A DNA stretch of 64,000 nucleotides, from contig JAYKKI010000007.1 in assembly GCA_039881145.1 (NCBI GenBank), positions 41,950,001 through 42,014,000 on the forward strand, written 5' to 3'. Positions 35,053-48,235 of the stretch are shown here, piece by piece. The notes under the pieces are model-generated. The model was not told the DNA's origin, did no database searches, and was given only the letters and a program-made list of their open reading frames with translations. Each line of letters opens with the position of its first letter. The stretch's first letter is position 1. The position numbers and the translations under genes are program-made. Origin of the DNA: Druceiella hillmani. Lineage: Eukaryota > Arthropoda > Insecta > Lepidoptera > Hepialidae.

Positions 35053-35630
35053 TGTTTAATAACAGCATGGTTAAATCTACAATTATCTTAGTTTACTTCT
35101 ATAGTTATCATTACTGGCATTAATGTTTTAGATAAATATTGCAATAATTATTTAAGGTAAATAAAACATTGATGCGATAAACAAGTTGAGTAATTTTTTA
35201 TTTTCTTTAAAAAAATAAAAATAAATGTTTTCAATTGATTGTTTAATGTATAAAAATATACAATACATAAATAGATAATCAAATCCTTATTTCAATTTAA
35301 AAAAGTCAGTAAAGGTCGGTTGATGCTATAGATGTCTACAACGTGATGGATCATTTTAAAATCATTAATTTTTTGCTAATTAAATATTTACGGTATCGTA
35401 CTAATAACAAATTTCATTATATCTTACCATTATTATCAATATAATTTTAGTGTGGCAATGTAAGCCTGTTTACACATTGAATGATTCAAAACCCTTTATC
35501 TTATCTGTATAGTTTAGATAAGATAATATGTGACTAAAACAAGGTGTAGCTCACCTCATTATTGTGTTGTGTTCTTGCCACATTTGGATATATTTAAATT
35601 TTTATATCGAAACAAAATTTAAACACCAAG
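35053..35630. other. Upstream region of the small membrane-protein gene
   Basis: Holds a palindromic GATA cluster and an AT-rich TATA-like stretch (GGATATATTTAAAT, 35587-35600) 30-45 bp before the start codon. Nothing else is gene-like. Confidence 0.45.
35496..35526. promoter_or_regulatory. Palindromic cluster of GATA-factor sites
   Basis: TTATCTTATCT (35496-35506) and its exact complement AGATAAGATAA (35516-35526) flank a 9-nt spacer, giving four overlapping GATA core sites arranged as an inverted repeat 105-135 bp upstream of the ATG at 35631. GATA factors drive midgut and fat-body expression in insects. A role here is inferred from position and symmetry. Confidence 0.5.
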
Positions 35631-38600
35631 ATGAAATCGTTTAAATCTTTAACTTTTTATTTGACCATTCTGTTAGGTAAGTGTTTCAATATAAAGAATA
35701 ATCGGCCAAAGTTTAGTAAACTACTACAAACTTAAAAATGAGGTCATCATGTGTTGTGTGTAACTGTGTGCTATGTGTATGTGTTTTGGGAAATATTTAT
35801 TAGTTATATGTAAGTGGAAAAATCTTCCCAAAAAAAATTTAATCAAGTTAAATATAATATTTATTACATGGTCTTAAAAAATGTATCTATTTTATCCTTC
35901 TTTTTTTGCGCATAAATTTGTGACATTTCATTATTCAAATTAAGTAATTGTGCGAAAAAAATTTTTCTATACAATATTCTTCTAAAGAATGACATGAAAA
36001 TTAAAAATATCCATATTATGAGTAATAATAAATATAAGGCATTTATCCAGGATTTGGTTTCGGATAGGATCAGAGTATACCAATACGAAAATTGAAGCAA
36101 TATATAGCAATGCGCAAAGTGTAATAATGTATATTTAATAAAAATACAAAGACTTATATTATCATTTATCATTTTATGCATTTCAGTCTTCTGTTTTATG
36201 TTTTTTAACGAATTGCTTCTCAAGAAATATTCATTTATCTAATGTAAATTTGGAGAGTTCCTGAAATGTTTGGACTCCCTAAATTCCCTTCTAAACATGC
36301 GCCTGAAAGGTACTTTAGTGAAAATAATTTTAATTTAATTGTGATAAATTGCAAGCTGTGCTCATTACAACTTCCCCTAACTTAAGTCTGTTTTTTAACA
36401 AACTTATTTTTTTCTCATAAAAATTTCTTAAATTTTGTGTAGACAGTGTCGTGATTAATGCTTTATAATATTGTTATATATATAAATACACAATGTGATA
36501 GTTATAAATACAGAAAGACAAAAAGACAATTTTTACTAATATACAGAAAGACAAAAAGACAATTTTTTAAAACTTGTTTGTGCCTCAGAACTTTTAAAAA
36601 GACATCCATGAAAATAAACCTATTGTTAACATTAAAAAATACCCTTACAAATTTTACTGATAGTGCTAGAGGTATAAGTCACAGTTTAAAAAAAAAGTTG
36701 GTGCTGAAATGATGGCTCTTTCTCTTATTATTATACCACTTGATTTAAATTTATGACTTTAAATTCATCTATAATTAGGTGAATTAATGACTTGTTAATA
36801 AAATATTTAAAAAATGGCACGTTTGGAAATTTAGTATATTGAGTAAGACCCTAAAATATCAGTACTATATAATATTTATCATGATATAGAGAGTATTTTT
36901 TATAACTTTTATGTACTTATACTTTTGTGCATCTACATACTCATAATTTTAAATGTAAATAGTACAAGTTCGAAGTAATCTAAAGCTCAGATCACACTAA
37001 ACCCTAACTCAGTAGGTAACTATTTCATGAGAAAAAAATGGCAAAATAGTGTGGACTTCTGAATGAGTCCAATCTATTTATATGGATAAAAAATATTTTT
37101 GTCCAAAAATTATTATGAGTATTATCAATTTCAATTCCTTTATTATCTTAAAGTGAATTGTTAGTATACATTGTGAGTAGTGAATGCAGGCTCACTTTTC
37201 AGATAATCTTTTGTATATTGATAATAAATTTCAAATTTAAATAAACAATAGTCCAACTAGATAAGAATAAATGTTTGCATATATGGTAATATGCCAATGT
37301 TTTTTAGGAAGCCATGTTATCATTTAAAATAAAAAGATATATTCATTTAACTATTTACTAAACTTTTATTTAATCATCTCAAAGAACTGAGATCTTTCGT
37401 AACTATAATTATTTATGAAATATAAATTAAATAGTAAAACTTTGCCATTTGCCAACTCATTGTATATGTACATATAAAATAATAGCTACTCAAGGATGAG
37501 TTCTTTGTGGCTTAGTCACTTGTTTAGCTCTTTTTCAAACTGTGCTGAGACTAGACTAGCCTAGCACTAGACTATGAGTCAAGGAGCCAGGAACTAATAA
37601 TGTCTTTGGATTCTTTGTTATGCTTATAATTTGTCTCTAACGTGTGCCAACGGTGAGGAGGGATCAAAAAACGGCCATATGTTCATACTATAAAATGAAA
37701 TCGTTTTAATTTATCGTTTTCATCTCAAAATTACCTTAATAAAAAATTAACCACCTCATTTAGGGTATGTTCCATTAGGCTATTGTAATGCTCAAAACGC
37801 TCATTCTATCATTCCACTTGTAGACCGTAGTTGCGATGAAAACGTAATTGATGGCGTCATTATTCATGACCGCTTCGAACCCATGCCGACCCATGGGTCA
37901 TTGCAGTTGTTTATCTGTCAATTTGTCTTTAACAGATTTATATATGAAGATTACGTAAATAAATTTATATCATCTTTGAATATTAAACATGGTGATGGAT
38001 ATTACGCAGTTTTGAGAAGTACCTAATAGAAGTAAAGGTTACACCAAAAGATGCAAAACATGCAAAAAATCATCAAATTTTTATGGAAATTAAATTTCAC
38101 TTTTACAATTACTGTAAGTGTAAATTATATGAAAAAATAAAAAAATGAATATATAATGAAAAAATGAATAAAAAATACAATGCTATAATCTTTTTCTTTT
38201 TATCCAATATCTGCCATTTACTACTATGAATACGCATTTTCCTACCCCGTTCAACTTGGATTGACAGTTATAAAACTGACAAATTAGTAGAATGGATATG
38301 ATTGCGGTCATGGGCACAAGCGTTGCGAGCAGCTAGTGGAATGTATTCTTAGTCATTCTCATGATAATACATATTCAAATCTGGGGTCTCATTAATTCGT
38401 GGGGTCAGTAAGCGATATAAAGAAAAAACATATGATAATTCTCAAAACTTGAAATCCGATTATTGTGAATACTTAAAAACCTGGTATTCATTCAAACATT
38501 TGAGTTAAACATAATTTGTTTTTTTTTAGAAAAGATAATGTTTACAGCGGCTGGTATGCGTTACTCGTATCAAATAGATGTTATTAATTAGAGATGTGTA

Positions 38601-40417
38601 GTTAAAGAACACTGAAATAGTTCGATTGGCCATCTTATTGGAATAGCTATATTACTCTGAATTACCTAATATTATTGAAAATTGAAATTATGTAGAATAT
38701 TGGGAAATAAAGCAGAAACAAAAAGTGGAAAATCTCTATCGATTCCAATGATTCATTTGCCAGTCAACGGATGTATGTGTCACATGTGTAATCTTACTTT
38801 ATAATCATTTAGCAGGAAATTAGGAAGCGATGCCGACTCAGATTAGATTATTAACTGTATAGTGGAAAACAATAGATAAGTTTTTATATTTGAGATGTGG
38901 CATGTATTCATTTTTGATGCAAATACATTATAAATTAAAAAAAAAAACAAGAAAATATTTTGAAAAATTTAAGACAGCTCTTAAATGAGCAGTCAGTCTG
39001 TTTGACTGTACTTAATTCCAAATGTATATTATATTGAAAAAGCCAATGCAAACATTACAGCTTAAAGCAGAGCCGTGTAATTAAAAAAGATTAAAAAAAT
39101 AGGTTACTAAGTTTATTGGATTACATTTGAACAGTTAGATTTAGCAAACTGTTAATTAAGATATAGTTTCAAAGGACATTTCACAGTAGGAGAATGCCGC
39201 AAGAATTTTTATGTATTTTGTACAATTTTTCATAAAAAAATGAATGCGGACGTTACATGTTTTAGATGTAAATTAAAATGAATATTATATTATTTATATT
39301 TTCGTTTAAACAACTACTTTTAAAGTGTAACTGTGTAAACAAAGGGTCATGTTAGATTATTTCTAAAAAAAGTTTTATTAATTGAGTTTGCTATAGACAA
39401 TTATGGTGGCCAGATTATGAAAGGTAATGTAATATTAGATGACTGAAAGGTACACATGGTAAGTGTACTATGTTTACTTGAAACAAATTGACTCCGCTAT
39501 GAGGTGAAGAATTTACTTTAATTTTTTTTCCATATTTAGGATCAGGAGTGTGTTCTTATTTTTGGAACACAAGACTTTTTAGATCTTTTATTTACTCACA
39601 ATTGTTTGATCTATTTTAGTGGTGTTGAGTGTTCTTGTAGAGAACACTGAAGCGAGGCGCAGAATTCTCCGGGGACGAAGGGTGATGACCAGGCAATATT
39701 ATAGTAAGTAACTTTAGATGTGTATATTCTTTTTATTTAATTTTATTATAAACACTTCTTTTGGCAAGTTAAACTGTAACAATTTTGGGTTATTCTATTT
39801 AAACATTGTACCTATTATATTATGCTGATCATTCAGGATGATTTACAATCGATAGTTTTATGCTCAAGTCTAATGTATGCTAATGATTTGTGATATGGGT
39901 TTAGGTATTTTTTTATTACATTACTGCCAGAAAAAAGGAAGTGGTGCCGGAGTGTTCTTAATGTCATTTTATTTAAAAAATTAAGTACATAGTATTATAA
40001 AAGTAAAATGATCTCTTATTTTTCGATTAGGCTAATATTTAAACTACAAAATACTATTTAAGGCTTTGAAACAGTCTAGTTCTTATTTTTTTAAATAACA
40101 AGCTGTAAACACAATATGATACACTATTCATACAATATAATGTTAAACAAGGTGAAAGCTGACTAAAAAGAATCTAACTGAAAGGGGTCTTATGAAATAA
40201 AAACATAAGATAATTCTAATAATCATTTTTATAATCGTTGAATCTAATATCTTTTATAGGGGGAAATGCAATCCCAGCATGGGCAATAGTTACAATTGTT
40301 GGCGTCGGGATGTTAATAATTGGAGGTGGTCTTTACGCTGTTATGAGGAAGGTCGTACTTTCATCAGAAAACCGCACTTTGAACACATATCAACCAACGA
40401 TGCAGAACGAAGTATAA
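35631..40417 (+). CDS. Small single-pass membrane protein of 95 residues (three exons)
   Basis: Exons 35631-35676, 39620-39703 and 40260-40417 join in phase (1, then 1) through GT-AG introns to give 95 residues. The frame begins MKSFKSLTFYLTILL, and exon 2 continues VVLSVLVENTEA. Together these form a signal peptide with a hydrophobic core and probable cleavage after ...NTEA. Next comes a short basic segment, RRRILRGRRVMTRQYYRG, then one transmembrane helix, PAWAIVTIVGVGMLIIGGGL, and a polar tail ending in YQPTMQNEV. Predicted topology is an outside/lumenal basic peptide and a cytosolic tail. I do not know a named family or function; the layout resembles small membrane proteins conserved across insects. 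AATAAA at 40463-40468 is a suitable polyadenylation signal. Intron 1 is 3.9 kb. A GATA-site palindrome precedes the gene. Confidence 0.78.
36508..36567. repeat. Short tandem duplication in intron 1 of the membrane-protein gene
   Basis: ATACAGAAAGACAAAAAGAC followed by AATTTTT occurs at 36508-36534 and again at 36541-36567, period 33 bp. Confidence 0.9.
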
Positions 40418-40567
40418 GTTAGAAATAAGAAAATATCAGTATATATGTAACTATAGATCAATAATAAAGTTTATATCATTTTTTAAATAAACAATAAAAT
40501 TCTTTTAATACATCAATTTTTTGCACAAAATTACTTCTCTATAATTTATTTCGGGTCTTTAGATGTA

Positions 40568-41827
40568 AGAAAAATGTGGTTGAAAAAATATTCAGCCTAA
40601 GTTATTAAAAATGCTAATAGAAATGTATAAAAAATTTATTTTTCGATGTAATCTCCCTCTATTTCAATACACTTCTTACATTAATTAAAAAGGACTTTTA
40701 ACCTGGTCAAAAAATATTCGCTGTTTTTGTCTTCGAAATGTTCGTTTTCGGCCGTCTTCATTTCTTCGTCACTAGAAAATCTCCGTCCTAGGAGGTCTTT
40801 TTTCAAATTTCAAAAGAGGAGATAATCGTTAGGGGCCAGGTCTGGACTGTAGGGTGGGTGGTTGATTTCTTCAAATCCTGTCTCAGCGAGGGCACGCCTT
40901 GCAACTCGCGCAGTGTGGACGGGCGCATTGTCTTGCAAAAACAGGACTCCTTTCCTCAGTTTGCCTCTTCTTTTCTCGACAACCATTTGACACACTTTTG
41001 GCAACAATGCAGCATAATCGTCTTCGTTCATTGTAGTATTTTTAGGAAGGTAGTCGATGAACAAAATTCCTTCACAATTCCAAAAAACAGTGGCCATGAG
41101 TTAGGACGCTGATCTTTCCACTTTGAATTTTCATGGTGACTTTTTTCCCTTTTCTATCCACTGCATTGACTTCTGTTTTGACTTTGGATCGTACTGTCGA
41201 ATCCATGTTTCATCAGAAGTGACAAGACGAGAAAAACATCGACAGGATTATCGCCATAGATGATCAAAAACTCCTGCGAAGTTGTGACTCGATGCTGCTT
41301 GCCCAGAGGCGTGAGCGTTTTCGGCACCCATTGTGCGCACCCCTTTTTCATGTGCAAATTATTATGCAAAATATCGCCGATTCATTCCTTGCTAATGCCC
41401 ATGGCTTCAGCTATCTGTCACTTCGAGAACAAGTTTTTTTACTTTTACAATGTTTTCTTCGGTAACGGCGGTGTTTGGGCATCCCAAACTGGCATCATCT
41501 TCGAGCGACTCCCTGCCGTGTTTGAACTCTCAGCTCCAACGTTTTACGGTCGCAAATGAAGGTGCAGACATCTTTTCAAATACTTCCATTGGCGTTTTGT
41601 TCTTCTTTGTAAGAATTTTATGACAGCTCTGTACTCCAATTTCGTGCAAAGTGCGGATGACACAGACATGGTGACGTTTATGGTTCCGTTTCTAAAAGCG
41701 TAATGAAGCTAATGGCATGAAACTTGGCATTTATATTTCTTAGGATACCTGCAATTAGTGATGTGCTGCGCGAGTCATTAATAATACTTAAAGGTACTTA
41801 GACTGAAAACTTTTCAGCCGCCCCTCG
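40568..41827 (-). mobile_element. Mariner element, nearly full length, transposase broken (D,D34D)
   Basis: A 1.26-kb element flanked by TA (40566-40567 and 41828-41829). Inverted ends match: GGTTGAAAAAATATTCAGCC near 40578 corresponds to GGCTGAAAAGTTTTCAG read inward from 41821. The transposase runs on the minus strand. N-terminal helix-turn-helix remnants occur at 41650-41450, and KKGCAQWVPKTL near 41340 is the linker block. The first catalytic Asp (TSDETWIRQYDPKSK, near 41220) lies in a different frame from its upstream part. At 41097-40810 an intact frame carries FWNCEGILFIDYLPK, VLFLQDNAPVHTARV and HPPYSPDLAPNDY. The second and third Asp are separated by exactly 34 residues, so it is a classical D,D34D mariner. 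In-frame stops in the N-terminus and at least one frameshift make it non-autonomous. Confidence 0.88.
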
Positions 41828-41829
41828 TA

Positions 41830-43440
41830 CATACCTCACTTTAATTATTCTCTTTATGGCATTCTAGATGTCTGTTTGATACATCATTTTTTACGAAGGG
41901 AATTATGCGATGATGATGATTAAGCGCTAAAACACCGCATTTGCCTTTTCTACAATATATAAGTAAATTTTTTTCATCCTAAAATAATTTCCTATTTTAT
42001 GAATTAAAATAATCATAACGTAAGTAATTTGAATATGAATAAAGAATGAGTATGTAATATTTTGACTTTCCATGATTGTATCGAAGGTTTGAATGTCTAT
42101 GTTATAGGTAAGTATTATATTTTACAGTAAAAATTGTAAGGTAATTATAGTGGCCACAAAGTGGTAAATAAGCATGATTCAAAATATTAAATTAATTTTA
42201 ATTTTTAAAGACTAAATTGATTATTATAACAGCAAAAATGAATAGCAGTACTAAAGAAGTAACCATAATTTTCATGATGTAATTGTTTAATGTTCTGCCT
42301 GAAAAATGTGACATGTTTTTGTACTTTACTATAAAAATATTTATTTTTTCTTAATAAATGTAAACTAAACTGCATACTGCATTTTTCACTATTCGTTATC
42401 AAAACATCTTACCTGAAAATTTGATTAAGTCATAAGTTCAAAATGTAAAACAGGTGCATGGCACTGCGTGAAGCAAGTCAGTCGCTCAGGGCTTGCCAGA
42501 TTTGCTGTAATGTGTTTTGTGTGACAAAAAGTAGAATAAACTATACTTCATGGTATCACACCGCACCGCTTCCCGCAGTGTCGTGGCTTTGTAATGGGTT
42601 TTGACCTTTATTGCAATTGAGTATGTTTTTGTTTATAGCTATTTGCATTCTTATTATATTATGTTATTAGCTGATAATATTTAAATTATTATAATTGTTA
42701 AAAGTTTTGATCTAAAGGGTAGAAAAACTTGTATTAATCTTAAGAATCCTTTAATACTAATGTTTTCAATAAAGGGAACTTGAAACGAAAAATCAAACCT
42801 GGTATATTCTTCAATACATATAAACAAATCAATTTATTTTATAACTTGCTTTAAAAGATTAACTAAATATAAAAGCTTGCGTACAAACTGATTTTCAAAT
42901 GCCATCGCTGAGTAAACGAATGCAGCAAAAACATCGAGCCTTTTCAGCATTTTATCATAAAAAACAACAATTCAAAATAAATTTTTTTTAATTTAAATCT
43001 TGAAAACTACCACTAAAGAGAATGGGAAAAAAATGAGATTTGGTCCATATTTCCACCAGGAAGGAGATGTATATAATTGAGTAGTTCATTAAATTTATAA
43101 TAATTTCTACTAAGACACCAAAAAAGATGTAAAAAAAGTAAAAGAGTTACGGCCAATTAAAACATTGAGTTCTTTTATATAATTACTTTCTTTTTATTTT
43201 ATTAAACGCAATAGTTACCTTCAAAAGCATTATAAGCCTATTGTGTTTAATTTCAAAATGTAAAACAGGTGAGTGGCTGTACTATTGTGTAAATCTATTT
43301 TTTTGTAAGTTACTGAAACTGAAATTAGTTTTGGTTACTGAATTAATATTGAGTTAATTATAAAAATACAAAACCTATTTTTTAGGATTGTTTATTATTG
43401 TTTGTCTTTGTACAATATAGTGACATTTTATAGCAGACTC
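41830..43440. other. Intergenic stretch, no gene seen
   Basis: A GC-richer patch at 42450-42600 and a short repeated string (AAAATGTAAAACAGGTG at 42440 and 43255) are the only notable features. I cannot assign them. Confidence 0.45.
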
Positions 43441-44436
43441 TTATTCATTTTCGTCTACAATAATGTCATCGAGATCTGCAGCCAGGAGTCTGATTGTAGG
43501 TTGGTATTTTACAGCATTACGGCAGATGTATTCTTCGCCGTTTAGAATTAACTGTAACAAGTAAAAATATTGAGATTAATAAAAACTGGAAGGAACATGT
43601 TATTTCAAATGTTCGCGGATATATCTATCAACATAACATGATTATAATATATAAATCAACACTTTATGTCTCACCACAACAGGAGATTATATTTTAAAAT
43701 AAGATGGTACTGAATAGTACAGCATTAGGGTGACAGAAGCATAAGCCAGTTTAGTTTAGTACCTGTGTTATAGGTTTCTATAATTACCTATTAGATTGAT
43801 TGATGTAGTTGCTAACCTGCCGAGGAGCCAAAAGTCTTTGAATATGCTCAGCAGTTCCCGGATGGTCATTTAAGAATGGTTGAAGAAGCTGACAGTGTCT
43901 TCTTTGTAATAGTGAATAGCTACATATTATAAAGTTTCTTCTCTCCACTTGCATGTTCACGTTAAGTCCGAAAGCCAAAGTCACAAATACAGGGTCACAG
44001 AAAATCCGAAATGAGAAAGCTAATGGTCAATATAAAAATATCCAATAGGTAATAAACACACAGTACGCACAGAAAGCAAGCTAATGAAGAACTGTAAAGA
44101 AAAAGTCGCATGCCCGAAGCACATAAACCACCCATAATTTAGTTTATAATAATAACACAATTATAGGAAGCGCGAATGAGACAAAAATCGTAGCATTGAG
44201 GCTTTTACGATAATGACTCGTAAGTGTAACAGAGACAAAAAATTAACAGGCTAATGACTGCCATTAGGCGGTAGGTAATAAAACAAATGAGTGTAGCTCA
44301 TCGATATAGATCATTCAAAGTACCAATATATACTCACCTAAGAAGAAGCGATATAAAGCCATCTATCTCATTATAGCCATTAGCCACCAATAAATAAGCA
44401 AAAGCATATCTTTGCACTTCCCTACAACCTGAGTCT
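43441..44436 (-). CDS. 3' end of an unidentified multi-exon gene
   Basis: Three minus-strand exons fit together with matching phases and GT-AG sites: 44338-44436 (donor GTGAGT), 43817-43919 and 43441-43551 (ending in TAA). They encode 103 residues: DSGCREVQRYAFAYLLVANG and YNEIDGFISLLL; then YSLLQRRHCQLLQPFLNDHP and EHIQRLLAPRQ; then LILNGEEYICRNAVKYQP and LLAADLDDIIVDENE. The sequence is non-repetitive, helical and of globular composition, with an acidic tail. It reads like a real conserved protein, but I cannot name the family. The candidate upstream exon at 49159-49395 ends with an AG whose phase completes the first codon of exon 44436. More 5' exons must exist and are not recognised. Only phase logic supports the model; no transcript evidence is available. 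Confidence 0.6.
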
Positions 44437-45735
44437 CTATGTCCCAAGTGAGACAGATAACATTAGCTTATTCCTATTCCTTGTGGTGTTTTTAACTACT
44501 AGTTTTGATCCTTTGTGAATTTCTTATTTCAAGTGAATAACTAGCTTAGATGATGCATAAAGCATAAATGTGAAAGAGTAAAAAAGGACAAAAATATCTG
44601 GGGCGACGCTTCTACGATGCGATATCTTCTAGGTTCTATTAATTGCTGAGTGGAAAAGAGATAGAAATATGTGATGTGACTCCTCGCTATTCTGATAGTG
44701 TTATAACGAAAATTCTTGCTTACTTTATTGTCGAATAAAATGTATAGAAAATGAAGTTAAAACAAAAAAAAATAATTAAAAAATACATATTTGAAATCGG
44801 CCATAACTTTTTACTTTCTTATAATTTAATTTGCGGTCTTAGTAAAAGTTATTATATATTTAGTATACTATTCAATTATATACGTCTCGTTAATGGTGGA
44901 ATGTTTGGACCATTTTTCCCATTGTCTTTTTTTATTTAATCAGATGTAAATTAACAACACGAAACTAAAAATAAAATTAATTGCAAAAATTCTTATTGTA
45001 TCATAATCAACATTGAATATAATGTGAAATTCATTATAAGTACTGACAAATATATCTTATGACAATTTGCAGCCAGTTCATTTTTCTTTTGAATTCGAAC
45101 AAAATAACCTAGTATTCCGTGTTTAAAATGCTAGTTATCTGACAATAGCACGGAGTACATCACTTTGTCCATCATTAATTGTTTAATATTGTTTTTTTTT
45201 GTTATTATAGTGGTTAATGCCAATCTCCCTTTATTTATAAAAAATATGAATATTTATTTGTTTTGAATAAACCTGGATAATCATGATATAGTTCTAATTA
45301 AAAATGCCTAACGATTTCCTTCGTTTTATTAATTCATATTGGGAATGAGTTAATAATATTGTTTCAAAAAGCATTGAGTTTGTTGCAAAATTGTGGATCC
45401 ACATTGAGTAACGAATCAACTTAATGTGTGCACTTGTCTTGTATGTGTGAAAGTCTTGCATATTGCACGATGAACTATTAATTAACTCTTATGTAATCAA
45501 TTATTTTATATTTGCTTACATTATAGATATTGCTTGTTTTGTAATTACAAGAAGAGGACAAGCATATTATAAATGAAGATTATTATTGTTTATTATGATT
45601 GTTTGCTTTCATTTGTGAAACTAAAAGATATTAAAGGAAAAAGATCAACTAGCAATAGAAGACAAATTTCTTATGACAATATTATAAACTAAAAGGGGAT
45701 AGATATTAAAGTTTACCAGAGTTGTTTGCTTAAAC
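44437..45735. other. Probable intron or intergenic stretch, nothing seen
   Basis: No exon on either strand could be supported. If the upstream exon at 49159-49395 is correct, this is intron. Confidence 0.4.
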
Positions 45736-45739
45736 ATCT

Positions 45740-46185
45740 GCATATATGAGGGTAACACTGGAAATTTTTAGAATACCAAAAATTTAACCAATTAACAAGT
45801 TTGTAATTTATTTATTGTTGTTCAAAATATTCTCTGTGGCACTATTCGCATTGTTTTATTCCAAGGAACCGCCGAGAAAAGCTTTAGTCAGCACACTCTT
45901 CCTTGGATATCTTTTCTAAATTTCCTCGAATGCAGTCACTGCTTCTTCGGGATCCAGGAATTGTATTCTTTGTAGTTATCTTTTATTCTTGGGAATAAAT
46001 TGATATCGTATGGTGCAAGATTGGAGCTGTATAATTTGTCCACCCTTCATAGTCATACATTCGATCATTTGTCTGGCTGAGTGTGCGAAGGTAATATGAT
46101 AAAGTAGAATTCTACTGGTAGGGATTTGCTCTCGACCTTTCGCCAAACGACAGGCGAACAATTGGGTGGTACTGGTATATTAGTC
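45740..46185 (-). pseudogene. Degenerate mariner transposase C-terminal part, lineage 2
   Basis: The minus strand near 46170-45990 encodes SRILLYH, AHSARQMIECMTMKGGQIIQ, and after a frame change LAPYDINLFPRIK. This is the second-Asp to third-Asp region of a mariner transposase (LL.HDNA.AHSARQT...L...I..HPPYSPDLAPYDFFLFP.IK). The catalytic DNA of HDNA and the PPYSPD block are lost. Decayed tail blocks continue to about 45780, including the region normally W...M..C....G.YFEK. It may be the same lineage as the N-terminal fragment at 28.4-29.0 kb. Confidence 0.72.
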
Positions 46186-46799
46186 AACTGGTATATTAGT
46201 CTACAGTGAATAGTATAATCTGGGTGTTTCAGTATAATCTGTGATATTGTTTTTCATAATGACTTCCATCTGGGTTTCCACTTACCGAGAAAACCTATGT
46301 GAAAATTATAATAATGTTAATTCGGAACAGTATAAAGACCATTAAATGACAAAAACAAGTGTAAAGAGATTTTTATTGAAGATCAACATAAGGAGAAATC
46401 TATATTTTTGCTTCGACTTACAGAAGATATTATCAACACCTCATAGTAAAATTATCGCTTGTTTCTATTCAAGGGAATATGCACATTATGTATATATTAA
46501 AGTGGCCATAGTGAATATATACTTACTGTTTTTTATATGAAATATCTTTGGTAATGTGTAATTTGCATATTGTAGACCAAAGAAAATCTTATAATAAGCT
46601 ATGCTGTGATAGTTGCACTGGCCAAAACTGCAATTGAGTCTTGATAGCTATGTTAAAATAAAATGGCAATGTTACTTATCTTAAAATTATATTTATAACT
46701 TTCTTATTTCTCGGACACATGATGCTCGTGGACTCTATTCGAACCTTTTATTCGAAAGTGTGGGCTCCCCCAGTACAGGTCCAAATCCTAAGCTTTTCA

Positions 46800-47190
46800 T
46801 TGGATTTTAATGAAAAATTTTTAATTTAAGGATTGCAAAAAATTTGTGCAAATGGTATTGTTATAAAACCTGTTAAATATGAATAGAACTCTATCTATAA
46901 GGGTTCTGTATACATTTACACACGCAACTCTAACTAAAATAATCACTTTAAGGCTTAATATTTCATAAGGGATTTCTGTTACGAAAAAGCGTTCATGACT
47001 TTTCACCGATACCCTACACCATATCAAAAAAATATTCATCATTATTTCATAACTTTGTAGGCGTTATAAAAATGTATAATTATGTCAAATTTCATCTTCA
47101 TAACACTGATAGCCAGCGAGTAAAACACCGGTGACATACAGACAGATGAAAGTTGCAAAACTATAAGGGTTCCAAATTTGGCTATGAAAC
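46800..47190. mobile_element. Possible RTE-type LINE or SINE 3' tail
   Basis: The segment ends in a string of the kind ACATACAGACAGATGAAAGT...AAACTATAAGGGTTCC (47136-47172). This resembles the common 3' untranslated tail of RTE-like insect elements (GACAGACAGA...AGGGTTCCG). No coding part is attached. Weak evidence. Confidence 0.3.
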
Positions 47191-47536
47191 CTATGAATGT
47201 TCGGCTTGTGTGATCTATGTGAAAAATTATAATTGCCAGACAATACCATTGTGAATTCCGAAACTTAAATTATGATGGAAATGTTGTAGAGTCGAGACTG
47301 ACATAGGGGATGAGGCCAGTGAAAAATGACTTTAATATATTATTTATAATCAGAAAATTCCGTATATTTAAATAAATTTTGAAATAAGATGTACATTTGT
47401 TCTGTTATAATGTTATTATATTAGGTTATAATATTTTTTCAGAAAATATAATTTTACTAAGTAATTTGCTTTCTTCCCAATAAACATGACAATTTAAACA
47501 TGACTATTTTTATATTTTTTACCATAAGTGTACAGT

Positions 47537-47702
47537 ATGAGGGCTGTTCAAAAAGTAATGACAAAAACGTTGTATAGAAAAAAAATATTTATTCAGTCGC
47601 CAAACTTACATATTCTTTTTTGAAGTAACTCCCCACCCCCCTCGGTTCTAATACACTTTTACCACCGTCCCTGCCACGAACGCCAGACCATATTTTCCGA
47701 GC
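47537..47702 (-). mobile_element. Mariner 3'-end remnant
   Basis: GAGGGCTGTTCAAAAAGTAA at 47538 is typical of a mariner terminal repeat. Reading inward on the minus strand, the last codons of a transposase (KCIRT/EP..GGG...SKK) are visible with a poly-purine run. The rest of the element is missing. Confidence 0.55.
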
Positions 47703-48235
47703 TATATATATATATTAAATGTAATGGTGGTATACAAAAAGGATTAATGAATAAATTATTAGATTATTTAAAAGGATCTTCTAAACAATAATTCTGTTTT
47801 TATAAATTGTTGATAAATGGTACTCTTTTCCTTTACTTAAAGCATAAATCCTTTATATGTACAAATTTATTTTAATCCCTATGTTAAAAGTCAGTTACTC
47901 TTTGGTGTTTTCTTATTTACATATCTTATGAATCTAAAATAAATCATCAAGTCTGTTCAGATCCTCGTTATTTGAATCGGTTAACATCAAATCATGTATG
48001 TTATAATATTTAAATAAACGAAAAGAAGAAAAAATTATTAAATTTAATTTGAATATATATATTATCTTTATTTATGGATCTGGTGTATTAGGGTGCTCAT
48101 ATCGAAGAAGTCAATAAACCTACAGAGTTACATAGTAATTAATATTAAAACTAATATTTTACTAAAATAATATTTAAACACTATTAAATATTTTATAGTA
48201 TAAATACCATAATATAGTTTTAATGAGATATAAAC

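Noticed and set aside
35864..36223. 119-codon minus-strand open frame inside the membrane-protein intron
   Set aside because: Hydrophobic, low-information composition typical of chance frames; no recognisable domain.
41260..41559. 99-codon plus-strand frame
   Set aside because: Antisense shadow of the mariner transposase.
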